Of a stretch of 64,000 bases of DNA, positions 1 through 8,449 are shown in pieces. The notes below the pieces were generated by a model. It saw only the letters and a program-made list of their open reading frames with translations, was not told where the DNA came from and ran no database searches. The first letter of the stretch is position 1. Each line of letters opens with the position of its first letter. The stretch lies in assembly GCF_029581195.1 (NCBI RefSeq), contig NZ_CP120737.1:2953001-3017000 (forward strand), given 5' to 3'. Both the position numbers and the translations under genes were made by a program. This stretch comes from Solwaraspora sp. WMMD791. GTDB taxonomy: Bacteria; Actinomycetota; Actinomycetes; Mycobacteriales; Micromonosporaceae.

Positions 1-2
1 CC

Positions 3-737
3 GGCGCGATGGCCGGCTACCACTACATGTGGTCCGCCTTCGGCAAGTCGGTCAACACCTACTTCGTGTGGCTGCTGCAGCAGGTCGGCGCCGAGAAGGC
101 GGTACAGATGGCCGAACGGCTCGGGCTGCGCTGGCGCACCGACGTCGACAAGCGCAACGCCTCCCCCGAGCACGCCAGCAAATGGGGCGCGTTCACCCTC
201 GGCGTGTCCGACGTGACGCCGCTGGAGATGGCGAACGCCTACGCCACCATCGCCGCCGACGGCAGTCACTGCGAGGACTCCCCGGTGCTGTCGGTGGAGA
301 ACCCGGACGGCAGCCCGGTCACCTACCGGACGTTGACCGGGGTCGAGGTCGAGGTGGCCACCCCGCGCTGCCACGCGGCGTTCTCACCGGACGTGGCCCG
401 GGCCGCCACCGACGCCGCCCGATGCCCGGTCGGCGACCGGCCCGCCGCCGGCGGCTGCGGCGGCTGGTCCACCGCCGACGGCGTGGCCAAGGCGGTCGGC
501 CGGCCGGTCGCCGGCAAGACGGGCACCACCGACAGCACCCGGTCGGCCTGGTTCACCGGCTACACCCCGGACCTCGCGGTGGCCAGCTTCATCGCCGATC
601 CGGACAACCCGTTCAACGCCGTCGGCGACTGGCAGTCCCAGAAGCCGGTGGACACGGCGGCCGGCACCCTGAAGAACGCGCTCAAGGACCGACCGGTACG
701 CCAGTTCGCGCCACCGTCAGCCGAGATCATCGGCTGA
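3..737 (+). CDS. Penicillin-binding protein, C-terminal part (5' end outside window)
   Basis: This is the end of the transpeptidase domain of a class A-type penicillin-binding protein, which cross-links peptidoglycan outside the membrane. The reading frame is open from the first bases of the window, so the true start and the SxxK serine lie upstream. The S-x-N motif reads SVN at bases 48-56 and the K-T-G motif is at 516-524, followed by the usual TTDSTRSAWFTGYTPDLA strand. The C-terminus is short, with no PASTA repeats. The last 21 bases overlap tail-to-tail with the leftward CobB-like gene. Assignment to the transpeptidase family is firm; class A versus class B cannot be settled without the missing N-terminus. 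Confidence 0.85.
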   Translation, partial: GAMAGYHYMWSAFGKSVNTYFVWLLQQVGAEKAVQMAERLGLRWRTDVDKRNASPEHASKWGAFTLGVSDVTPLEMANAYATIAADGSHCEDSPVLSVENPDGSPVTYRTLTGVEVEVATPRCHAAFSPDVARAATDAARCPVGDRPAAGGCGGWSTADGVAKAVGRPVAGKTGTTDSTRSAWFTGYTPDLAVASFIADPDNPFNAVGDWQSQKPVDTAAGTLKNALKDRPVRQFAPPSAEIIG

Positions 738-2297
738 GTGCACCAGCAGCGGATCGGTGTCCTCCTCGGCCAGCGGCGTCGGACGCGGCATCGGCGGCAT
801 CGGGCCCATCGGCGGCATCGGCGGCTCCTCCGGCACCGGACCGTCCCCACCCCGATGGTCCGGTCCGGGGACGCGCCCGTCGCCAGCCGGGCCCCGGGCG
901 TCGGCACCGGCCAACCGGCCATCGGCGGCGGCCAGGACCAGCCGCCGGGCGATGTCCGGCGCCCCGGCCCAGTGCAACGTCAACTGGGAGGCGTGCACCC
1001 GACGCCACACGAACCCCTCCGGCACACCGTTGCCCCACGTCCACGCCGGGGTGTGCCCGGCGCGCGGAGCGACCACCACCTGGTGCTGCTTGTAGCCGAT
1101 CATCCGACCACCCAGCGGAGCGACCGGGGTCGCCGCCCGCGACGTCGCCTCCCGGTAGCCGACGACCATCCGGTCGGAGGTCATCGCGGCCGCGTCGAAC
1201 ACCTCCCCCATCGGCCGGCCGTCGCACTCGCGGACCAGCCACAGCAGGCCACTGCCCTCGGCCAGCACCGGCCGGCCGGCCCGGGCCAGATCCGCCACGG
1301 CCGTGGTCAACGCCCGGTTCGCCGACAACTCCGGCAGGTACGCCTCCGGCAACCCGCCGGGCAGGACCAGCGCGGCGGTCGCCTCCGGCAGCAGTTCGTC
1401 GCGCAGCGGGTCGAACGGCACCACCGCCCCACCGGCGGCGGTGATCAGCTCCACCGTCTCGGTGTAGCCGTAGACCAGTTCCGGCGTACCGGCGACGGCG
1501 ATCACCGGTCGCCGTACCGGCGGCGCCACCGGCGGGGCGCCGGCCGCCTCCGCCTCGGCGGCCAGGGCGTCGGCGGCCGACCAGGCCGGCACCGGCAGCG
1601 GCGGCGCCGACCGGGCCAGGGCCAGCACCCGGTCGAGGTCCACGGCGGCGTCCACCGCCTCACCGAGACGACGGATCAGCCGTACGGTGTCGATACTGTG
1701 ATGCGCCACCGGTACCACCCCGGCGGCGCGGGGAATACCGGCGGGCAGCTCACCCCGGTGCAGTGCGCCCAGCACCGGCACCCCGATGTCGTCGAGTGCC
1801 TCTCGCAGCACCTGCTCGTGGCGGGCCGAACTGACCCGGTTGAGGATCACCCCACCGAGCCACAGCAGATCGTCGTAGGCCCGGAAGCCGTGCACCAACG
1901 CACCGATCGACTGGCCCATCGCCGCCGCGTCGACCACCATCAGCACCGGGGCCCGCAGCGCGGTGGCCACCGTCGCGGTCGACGCGCTGTCCGCCCGGGT
2001 GCCCAGGCTGTCGTACAGGCCCATCGCCCCACCGAGCACCGCGACGTCCGCCCCGGCCGCGCCGTGGGCCAGCAGCGGACCGATCCGGCCGGTGCCGACC
2101 AGCATCGGGTCCAGGTTGCGGCCGGGTCGGCCGGCGGCGGCACCGAGGTACGCCGCATCGGTGTGGTCCGGTCCGATCTTCGCCCCGGCGGTGCTCAGAC
2201 CGAGCTCGCGCAACGCGGCGAGCAGCCCGATCGCCACCGAGGTCTTACCGTGTCCGGAGGCGGGGGCACTCACCACCAGGCGGGGCACGGACGGCAT
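717..2297 (-). CDS. Cobyrinic acid a,c-diamide synthase-like protein (CobB/CbiA) lacking the GATase cysteine
   Basis: CobB/CbiA enzymes amidate the a and c carboxylates of (hydrogeno)cobyrinic acid with glutamine and ATP during B12 synthesis. An N-terminal P-loop (SAPASGHGKTS) and the CbiA-type ATPase domain are clear, and the C-terminal class I glutamine amidotransferase-like domain keeps a late HASQLTLHW motif. The nucleophile motif, usually E-C-(G/A)-G-L, reads AEGSGLLW: a Gly codon (1254-1256, about residue 348) replaces the Cys. A Pro/Met-rich tail of about 40 residues follows. I chose the ATG at 2297 because AGAGGAG lies 8 bases upstream; the frame stays open to 2384. No other cobalamin gene is visible nearby. 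It may use ammonia or have another role. Confidence 0.75.
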   Translation of the reverse strand: MPSVPRLVVSAPASGHGKTSVAIGLLAALRELGLSTAGAKIGPDHTDAAYLGAAAGRPGRNLDPMLVGTGRIGPLLAHGAAGADVAVLGGAMGLYDSLGTRADSASTATVATALRAPVLMVVDAAAMGQSIGALVHGFRAYDDLLWLGGVILNRVSSARHEQVLREALDDIGVPVLGALHRGELPAGIPRAAGVVPVAHHSIDTVRLIRRLGEAVDAAVDLDRVLALARSAPPLPVPAWSAADALAAEAEAAGAPPVAPPVRRPVIAVAGTPELVYGYTETVELITAAGGAVVPFDPLRDELLPEATAALVLPGGLPEAYLPELSANRALTTAVADLARAGRPVLAEGSGLLWLVRECDGRPMGEVFDAAAMTSDRMVVGYREATSRAATPVAPLGGRMIGYKQHQVVVAPRAGHTPAWTWGNGVPEGFVWRRVHASQLTLHWAGAPDIARRLVLAAADGRLAGADARGPAGDGRVPGPDHRGGDGPVPEEPPMPPMGPMPPMPRPTPLAEEDTDPLLVHSADDLG

Positions 2298-2409
2298 CTG
2301 CGACTCCTCTGTGCTGATCTGCGGGTCCGGCGGTCGGGCTGAGCGGGCCCCGCCACCCCGGACGGAGTGGAGGGACAGCCGCAAGACGTTACCGGGTAGC
2401 CTCCGACAT

Positions 2410-3243
2410 GTGTACCGGTTCCTGCTGACGCCCCGCTGGTTGGGTCACCTCGCGCTGGCGGTGGTGGCCGCCGCGGTGATGGTGCAGCTGGGCAACTGGC
2501 AGCTCGACCGCTACCACCAGCGCAGCGAGGTCAACGACCGGATCGACGCCGCCGCCGACCAGACCCCGGTGGCGGTGACGCAGGTCGTCGGCCCCCCGGG
2601 GGCAGCGGCCGGACAGGCCGGTGCGCCGCCGCCGCAGTCGGTGACCTGGACCCGGGTCACCGCGACCGGGCGCTACGACAGCGACAACCAGGTCCTGGTC
2701 CGCAGCCGGACGGCGAACAGCCGGGTCGGTTTCGAGATCGTCACCCCGCTGGTGCTGGCCGACGGCTCCGCCGTCCTGGTCGACCGGGGCTGGATCCCGC
2801 CGGCCGACAGCGGTGCCGGCGCGCAGCCGCAACTGCCGGCCACTCCGGCCGGTGAGGTGACGGTGATCGGGCTGGTCCGCCAGCCGGAGCCGATGTCCGG
2901 CGCGGTCACCCGCCGCGACGGCAAGTTGGAAACCCGCCGGATCGCCACCGAAGCCCTCGCCGCCGAGTTGCCCTATCCGGTACGCGGCGGCTACCTGCTG
3001 CTGCAGGAGCAGACCCCGGCGCCGGACCCGGCGTTCGTCGCGGTCGCCATCCGGCACGAGAACAGCTGGCAGAACGGCGGGTACGTGGTCCAGTGGTGGG
3101 TCTTCGCCGCGATGACCCTGGTCGGGTACGGCTGGCTGGCGCGCCGGGAGGCGCAGAACCGCCGGGCCGCCGTACCGTCGGGCCCCACCGACCGGGCCGC
3201 CGCGCCCGACTCGACCGACCGGGCCGCCGTACCGCCGGCATGA
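2410..3243 (+). CDS. SURF1 family cytochrome oxidase assembly protein
   Basis: SURF1/Shy1 proteins are membrane assembly factors for haem-copper cytochrome oxidase. The protein has the family layout: an N-terminal transmembrane segment followed by LGNWQLDRYHQR (the LGxWQxxR signature), a large extracytoplasmic domain with the RGWIPP element, and a second transmembrane segment near the C-terminus (WWVFAAMTLVGYGWLA). The start is taken as GTG 2410 (VYRFLLTPRW); the ATG two bases earlier is out of frame, and the frame is open far upstream without family similarity. The tail holds two imperfect TDRAA repeats. Its stop overlaps the ATG of the APC transporter (ATGA), so the two are probably translated together. 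Confidence 0.85.
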   Translation: MYRFLLTPRWLGHLALAVVAAAVMVQLGNWQLDRYHQRSEVNDRIDAAADQTPVAVTQVVGPPGAAAGQAGAPPPQSVTWTRVTATGRYDSDNQVLVRSRTANSRVGFEIVTPLVLADGSAVLVDRGWIPPADSGAGAQPQLPATPAGEVTVIGLVRQPEPMSGAVTRRDGKLETRRIATEALAAELPYPVRGGYLLLQEQTPAPDPAFVAVAIRHENSWQNGGYVVQWWVFAAMTLVGYGWLARREAQNRRAAVPSGPTDRAAAPDSTDRAAVPPA

Positions 3244-4493
3244 CCGCCGCCGTACCGCCGCTGGCCCGCCGGCTCGGCACCCGCGACGCCGTCGTCATCG
3301 GGCTCGGGGCGATGATCGGCGCCGGGGTCTTCGCGGCGTTCGCCCCGGCGACGGCCGCCGCTGGCGGCTGGCTGCTGGCCGCCCTCGCGATCGCCGCCGT
3401 GGTGGCGTACTGCAACGCGATGTCGTCGGCCCGGCTGGCCGCCCGCTACCCGGAGTCCGGCGGCACCTACGTCTACGGCCGGCAGCGGCTCGGCGACCTC
3501 TGGGGCCACCTCGCCGGCTGGGGCTTCGTGGTCGGCAAGACCGCCTCCTGCGCGGCGATGGCGCTCACCGTCGGCAGCTACCTGGCGCCGGCGTACGCCC
3601 GGCCGGTCGCGGTCGCGGCGGTGGTCGCGCTCACCGTACTGAACCTGTTCGGCGTGCACCGGTCGGCATGGGCGACCCGGGTGATCGTCACCGTCGTGCT
3701 GACGGTGCTGGCCGCCGTGGTCGTCGTCGGGCTGCTCGGCGGTGCCCGACCGGTCGTCGGCGCGACGGGCGGCGGGCCGGTCGACGGGTGGGGGGTGCTG
3801 CAGGGTGCCGGCCTGCTCTTCTTCGCGTTCGCCGGCTACGCCCGGATCGCCACCCTCGGCGAGGAGGTCCGCGACCCGCAGCGCACCATCCCCCGGGCGA
3901 TCCCGATCGCGTTGGGCATCACCCTGGCCGTGTACGCGCTGGTCGCGGTCGCCGCGCTGCGGGCGCTGGGCCCGGCCGGGCTGGCCGACACGCCGGCACC
4001 GCTGGCCGCCGCCGTGTCCCAGGCCGGTGCCGGCTGGTTGACCCCGGTGGTACGCATCGGCGCGGCCACGGCGGCGCTCGGCGCGCTGCTGGCGTTGATC
4101 CTCGGGGTGTCCCGGACCGTGTTCGCGATGTCCCGGGGCCGGCACCTGCCCGCCGGGCTGGACGCCGTGCATCCGCGCCGGCAGGTGCCGCACCGGGCGG
4201 AGATCGCGGTCGGGGTCGCGGTGGTGGCCCTGGTCTGCGTCGCCGACCTGCGCGAGGCGATCGGCTTCTCGTCGTTCGGCGTACTGATCTACTACGCGGT
4301 GGCCAACGCAGCCGCGTCGACCCTGCACCGCGACGAGGGCGCGTTGCCGAGGGCCGTACCGCTCGTCGGGATCGTCGGCTGCCTGCTGCTGGCCGCCACC
4401 CTGCCCGGTGCGGCGGTGCTCACCGGGCTGGCCGTGTTCGCCGTCGGCGTCGTCGTCTGGTGGGCCGGTCGCGGCGTACGCGCCCGAGGCTGA
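3240..4493 (+). CDS. APC family amino acid/polyamine permease
   Basis: A 417-residue polytopic membrane protein with about 12 hydrophobic segments. It opens with the APC signature GLGAMIGAGVFAAFAP in TM1 and has the TM6-like stretch LLFFAFAGYARIATLGEEVRDPQRTIPRAI, typical of the amino acid-polyamine-organocation superfamily. It probably exchanges or imports amino acids across the cytoplasmic membrane; the substrate cannot be read from sequence. The ATG overlaps the SURF1 stop codon. The FAD-Rieske gene begins 91 bases downstream in the same direction, so the three may form one transcript. Confidence 0.85.
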   Translation: MTAAVPPLARRLGTRDAVVIGLGAMIGAGVFAAFAPATAAAGGWLLAALAIAAVVAYCNAMSSARLAARYPESGGTYVYGRQRLGDLWGHLAGWGFVVGKTASCAAMALTVGSYLAPAYARPVAVAAVVALTVLNLFGVHRSAWATRVIVTVVLTVLAAVVVVGLLGGARPVVGATGGGPVDGWGVLQGAGLLFFAFAGYARIATLGEEVRDPQRTIPRAIPIALGITLAVYALVAVAALRALGPAGLADTPAPLAAAVSQAGAGWLTPVVRIGAATAALGALLALILGVSRTVFAMSRGRHLPAGLDAVHPRRQVPHRAEIAVGVAVVALVCVADLREAIGFSSFGVLIYYAVANAAASTLHRDEGALPRAVPLVGIVGCLLLAATLPGAAVLTGLAVFAVGVVVWWAGRGVRARG

Positions 4494-4584
4494 ACCCGGC
4501 TGCCGGGCCGGCTGGACCGGCCGCCGGACCATCCGATCGGCCACGGGAGCTTTCCGGTCCGCCCGACCGGGTACAGGGCCCGGT

Positions 4585-6147
4585 ATGCAGACACACCATG
4601 GCACCGGCCGGCCGTCCACTGGCCGCGACGCCTCGTACTGGATCGAGTCGACGCCGTCGACGACGTACCCCGCCGTGACCGACGACCTGCGGGCGGACGT
4701 CGCGGTGGTCGGCGCCGGCATCGCCGGCGTCTGTACGGCGTGGGAGATCGCCCGCACCGGCCGCAGCGTGGTGCTGCTGGAGGCGGACCGGGTGGTCGCC
4801 GGCACCACCGGCAACACCACCGCGAAGCTCACCGCGCTGCACACGTTGATCTACCACCGGCTGGCGTCGGCCTTCGGCGACGACACCGCCCGGCAGTACG
4901 CGCAGGCCCAGATCGACGCGATCGAGCACGTGTCCCGGGTCAGTGTCGAACTGGGCGTGGACTGTGAGCTGGAGCGGCTGCCGGCGTACACCTATGTCAC
5001 CGAAGCGGACCAGGTCGGCCGGATCGAGGCCGAGGTGACCGCCGCCCGACAGGCCGGGCTACCGGCGTCGCTGGTCACCGAGACCGGACTGCCGTTTCCG
5101 GTGGCCGCCGCGGTCCGGGTGGAGAACCAGGCGCAGTTCCACCCGCGTCGCTATCTGCTGGCGCTCGTCGCCGACCTGGTCCGCGCCGGCGGTCAGGTCT
5201 TCGAACGCGCCCGGGTGGTCGACCTGACCGAAGGCGATCCGCACCGGCTGGCACTGGAGTCCGGGCACACGGTGACCGCCGATCACGTGGTGGTCGCCAC
5301 CCACTACCCGATCTTCGACCGGGCCGGGCTGTTCACCCGGTTGACCCCGCACCGCGAACTCGTCGTGGCGGCGGCGATCCCGGCCGGGCAGGATCCGCAC
5401 GGCATGTACCTGACGCCGCAGGAGAACACCCGGTCGGTCCGGACTGCGCCCTACGGCGACGGTCAGCGGCTGCTGATCGTCACCGGCGAGAGCTTCACCC
5501 CGGGTACGGGTTCCACCGCCGACCGGTGGCGCCGACTCGACCGGTGGGTGGGTGAGCGGTTCGGCGTCGGGTCGCTGACGTACCACTGGGCGGCGCAGGA
5601 CAACGACACCACCGACGGGTTGCCGTACATCGGTCGGCTGCACCCGCGCGCCCGGCAGGTCTGGGTGGCGACCGGATTCGGCGGCTGGGGCATGAGCAAC
5701 GGAGTGCTGGCCGGCAAGTTGATCGCCGCCCGGATCGCGGGCGAGGCACCATCGTGGAGCGACCTGTTCGACCCGGTCCGGCTGCACCCGGGTGTCGAGG
5801 CCGGCGGGTTGCTGCACAACACCGCCCAGGTCACCCGGCACTTCGTCGGCGACCGGCTGCGCCGCCCGGCGCACGCGGACAGCGTCGACGAACTCCCGCC
5901 GGGCAGCGGCGCGGTCGTGCGCCTCGGCGGCGAACGGTGCGCGGTGTACCGGGCACCGGACGGCCGGCTGCAGGCGGTGTCGGCGACCTGTACCCACATG
6001 GGCTGCCTGGTGGCGTTCAACGACGCCGAGCAGACCTGGGACTGCCCCTGCCACGGATCCCGGTTCGCCCCGGACGGCAGCGTCCTGCACGGCCCGGCGA
6101 CCCGTCCGCTGGAGCCGCACGACGTGCCCGACGACGATCGCCGCTGA
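4585..6147 (+). CDS. FAD-dependent oxidoreductase with C-terminal Rieske [2Fe-2S] domain
   Basis: A 520-residue fusion. The N-terminal half is a DAO-type flavin oxidoreductase with the dinucleotide-binding motif VAVVGAGIAGVCTAWEIA near residues 35-55, followed by TTGNTTAKLTALH. The last 90 residues are a Rieske domain with both cluster motifs, CTHMGC and CPCHGS, ending with DGSVLHGPATRPL. Such proteins are common in actinobacteria as putative amine or glycine oxidase-like enzymes with an added electron-transfer cluster; their substrates are mostly unknown. The ATG at 4585 fits the family N-terminus (an aromatic SYWIEST stretch). A strong hairpin lies 15 bases after the stop. Confidence 0.85.
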   Translation: MQTHHGTGRPSTGRDASYWIESTPSTTYPAVTDDLRADVAVVGAGIAGVCTAWEIARTGRSVVLLEADRVVAGTTGNTTAKLTALHTLIYHRLASAFGDDTARQYAQAQIDAIEHVSRVSVELGVDCELERLPAYTYVTEADQVGRIEAEVTAARQAGLPASLVTETGLPFPVAAAVRVENQAQFHPRRYLLALVADLVRAGGQVFERARVVDLTEGDPHRLALESGHTVTADHVVVATHYPIFDRAGLFTRLTPHRELVVAAAIPAGQDPHGMYLTPQENTRSVRTAPYGDGQRLLIVTGESFTPGTGSTADRWRRLDRWVGERFGVGSLTYHWAAQDNDTTDGLPYIGRLHPRARQVWVATGFGGWGMSNGVLAGKLIAARIAGEAPSWSDLFDPVRLHPGVEAGGLLHNTAQVTRHFVGDRLRRPAHADSVDELPPGSGAVVRLGGERCAVYRAPDGRLQAVSATCTHMGCLVAFNDAEQTWDCPCHGSRFAPDGSVLHGPATRPLEPHDVPDDDRR

Positions 6148-6162
6148 TCCGGGCACCGGCCC

Positions 6163-6201
6163 GTCCCGCTGCCCGGGGCGCCAGCACCCGGGCAGCGGGA
6201 C
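6163..6201. terminator. Bidirectional hairpin terminator
   Basis: A perfect 15-bp stem (GTCCCGCTGCCCGGG, 6163-6177, paired with 6187-6201) closes a 9-base loop. It sits between the converging FAD-Rieske gene (stop at 6147) and araA (stop at 6211). There is no T tract, as is usual in high-GC actinobacteria, but the size and the convergent position make it a likely shared terminator. Confidence 0.75.
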
Positions 6202-6210
6202 AGGGCAATG

Positions 6211-7722
6211 TCAGAAGCCCCGGGCCAGCCGGTGGTACGCCTGGCTCCAGCGCAGCTCGGCGGCGAACCGGCGGGTCGTCGTGTCGGCGTCGATGACCGC
6301 CAGTTCGGTGCCGGTCATCTCGGCCAGATCGTGCAACTCGTCCACCCCGACGGCCTGGGAGAGGACGGTGTGATGCGGGCCGCCGGCGGTCAGCCACGCC
6401 TCCGCCGACGTCGGCAGGTCCGGCTCGGGGCGCCACACCGCCCGGGCCACCGGCAACTTCGGCAACGGCTGTGCCGGCGGCACGACCTCAATTTCGTTGG
6501 CCACCAGGCGGAACCGTTCGCCCAGGTCGACCATGCCGAGCACGACGGCCCGGCCGGGTGCGGCGTCGAAGACCAGCCGTACGGGGTCCTCCCGGCCGCC
6601 GATGCTCAGCGGATGGATCTCGCACGACGGGGTGTCGGCGGCGATGCTCGGGCAGACCTCCAACATGTGCGCGCCGAGGATCCGCTCCTGACCGGGGGTC
6701 AGATCGTAGGTGTAGTCCTCCATGAACGACGTGCCGCCGGCAAGCCCCGTCGACATCGCCTTCAGGGTCCGGACCAGTACGGCGGTCTTCCAGTCGCCCT
6801 CGCCGCCGAAGCCGTAGCCGTCGGCCATCAGCCGCTGCACCGCCAGGCCGGGCAGTTGCCGCAGCCCGCCGAGGTCCTCGAAGTTCGTGGTGAAGGCCCG
6901 GAAGCCGCCGTCGGTGAGGAAGCCGCGCAGGCCCAGCTCGATGCGGGCGGCGTAGCGCAGCGAGTCGTGCCGGTCGCCGCCGGCCCGCAGCGCCGCGTCG
7001 ACCCGGTAGCGCTGCTCGTACTCGTCGACGAGGACCTTGACGTCGGTGTCCGGCACCGCGTCGACCGCCTCGACCAGTTCGTTCACCCCGTACGTGTTGA
7101 CCGAGACGCCGAACCGGACCTGCGCCTCGACCTTGTCACCTTCAGTGACCGCGACGTTGCGCATGTTGTCGCCGAACCGGGCCAGCTTCAGCGACCGCAG
7201 TTCGCTGTGGCCGATCGCGGCCCGCGCCCAACCGGCGATCCGGCCGACGACCCGGGGGTCGCTGACGTGGCCGGCGACGGTCTTGCGGGCCACCCCGAGC
7301 CGGGTCTGCACGTAGCCGAACTCGCGGTCGCCGTGCGCGGCCTGGTTCAGGTTCATGAAGTCCATGTCGATCTCGGCCCAGGGCAGTTCGACGTTGGCCT
7401 GGGTGTGCAGGTGCAGCAGCGGCTTGCGCAGCGCGTCCAGCCCGGCGATCCACATCTTGGCCGGCGAGAAGGTGTGCATCCAGGCGATCACGCCGACCAC
7501 GTCGGGTTCGGTGTTGGCCGCCAGGCAGACCCGGACGATCTCCTCCGGACTGGTCAGCACCGGGCGCCAGACGATCTCGACCGGCAGCCCGTCGGCGGCA
7601 CCGAGCCGACCGGCGATCTCCTGGGACTGCTCGGCCACCTGACGCAGCGTGTCGTCGCCGTACAGCCCCTGGCTGCCGGTGAGGAACCACACCTGCGCGG
7701 ACCGTTTCCCTGCCTCCATCAC
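6211..7722 (-). CDS. araA: L-arabinose isomerase
   Basis: Converts L-arabinose to L-ribulose in the cytoplasm, the first step of the pathway completed by AraB and AraD. The 503-residue length matches the family. The motifs carrying the metal and catalytic residues known from E. coli AraA are present at matching places: GGEGDWK (about 306), [10 protein letters not shown] (about 333), [12 protein letters not shown] (about 350) and GGPHHTVLS (about 450). Translation starts at GTG 7722 or the adjacent ATG 7719, both behind AAAGGGGG. It is the last gene of the leftward unit and lies 37 bases from araD. The other members are AraD, AraB and a YtfQRT-YjfF type importer. Confidence 0.96.
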   Translation of the reverse strand: MMEAGKRSAQVWFLTGSQGLYGDDTLRQVAEQSQEIAGRLGAADGLPVEIVWRPVLTSPEEIVRVCLAANTEPDVVGVIAWMHTFSPAKMWIAGLDALRKPLLHLHTQANVELPWAEIDMDFMNLNQAAHGDREFGYVQTRLGVARKTVAGHVSDPRVVGRIAGWARAAIGHSELRSLKLARFGDNMRNVAVTEGDKVEAQVRFGVSVNTYGVNELVEAVDAVPDTDVKVLVDEYEQRYRVDAALRAGGDRHDSLRYAARIELGLRGFLTDGGFRAFTTNFEDLGGLRQLPGLAVQRLMADGYGFGGEGDWKTAVLVRTLKAMSTGLAGGTSFMEDYTYDLTPGQERILGAHMLEVCPSIAADTPSCEIHPLSIGGREDPVRLVFDAAPGRAVVLGMVDLGERFRLVANEIEVVPPAQPLPKLPVARAVWRPEPDLPTSAEAWLTAGGPHHTVLSQAVGVDELHDLAEMTGTELAVIDADTTTRRFAAELRWSQAYHRLARGF

Positions 7723-7759
7723 AGATCCCCCTTTAGTACAACAATCCGCCGGTCGCAGC

Positions 7760-8449
7760 TCACCGCTGGCCGTACACGTTCTGGTAGCGCTCGTACAGCG
7801 CGTCGACCGCGGCCTGCGGCAGCGGCTCGACCGGGCCGAGCTGACGGGCCAGATGGATCGTGCGGGCGACGTCCTCGCACATCACCGCCGCCTTCACCGC
7901 CGCCTTGGCGCTCGCGCCGATGGTGAACGGACCGTGCTGGCGCATCAGCACGGCGGGCGAGCGGTGACCGGACAGGGTGGCGACGATGCCCCGGCCGATC
8001 GCGTCGGAACCGATCAACGCGAACGGCCCGACCGGAATCTCGCCGCCGAACTCGTCGGCCATCGCGGTCACCGCGCACGGGATCGGTTCGCCGCGCGCGG
8101 CCCAGGCGGTGGCGTACGGGCTGTGCGTGTGCACCACCCCGCCGACGGACGGCATGTGCCGGTAGACGTACGCGTGCGCCTCGGTGTCGCTCGACGGCGC
8201 GTAGTCGCCCTCGACGAGAGTGCCGTCCAGGTCGGTGACGACCATGTGCGCCGGGGTGAGCTCGTCGTAGCTGACCCCGGACGGCTTGATCACCAGCAGG
8301 TCGGCACCGGGCACCCGGGCCGAGACGTTGCCGCTGGTCCAGGTGACCAGACCCCAGCGGGTCAGGTGCTCGTGCAGCCGGCACACCTCGTCGCGCAGCC
8401 GGGTGATCTCGGCGGCCACGTCGGCGCTGGGCTGGGCGGTGGTGGTCAT
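7760..8449 (-). CDS. araD: L-ribulose-5-phosphate 4-epimerase
   Basis: A zinc-dependent class II aldolase-fold enzyme that turns L-ribulose 5-phosphate into D-xylulose 5-phosphate, which then enters the pentose phosphate pathway. It has TSGNVSAR and [10 protein letters not shown] (phosphate and substrate loop), [16 protein letters not shown] with the two zinc-binding His, and the third His in [11 protein letters not shown]. At 229 residues it has the normal family length. The start ATG overlaps the araB stop by one base (TGATG), which indicates translational coupling. Confidence 0.96.
   Translation of the reverse strand: MTTTAQPSADVAAEITRLRDEVCRLHEHLTRWGLVTWTSGNVSARVPGADLLVIKPSGVSYDELTPAHMVVTDLDGTLVEGDYAPSSDTEAHAYVYRHMPSVGGVVHTHSPYATAWAARGEPIPCAVTAMADEFGGEIPVGPFALIGSDAIGRGIVATLSGHRSPAVLMRQHGPFTIGASAKAAVKAAVMCEDVARTIHLARQLGPVEPLPQAAVDALYERYQNVYGQR

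Noticed and set aside
2991-4844. A 617-codon minus-strand frame over the SURF1-APC region
   Set aside because: It covers genuine plus-strand transporter and oxidoreductase genes and has an unnatural Arg/Gly/Asp composition.
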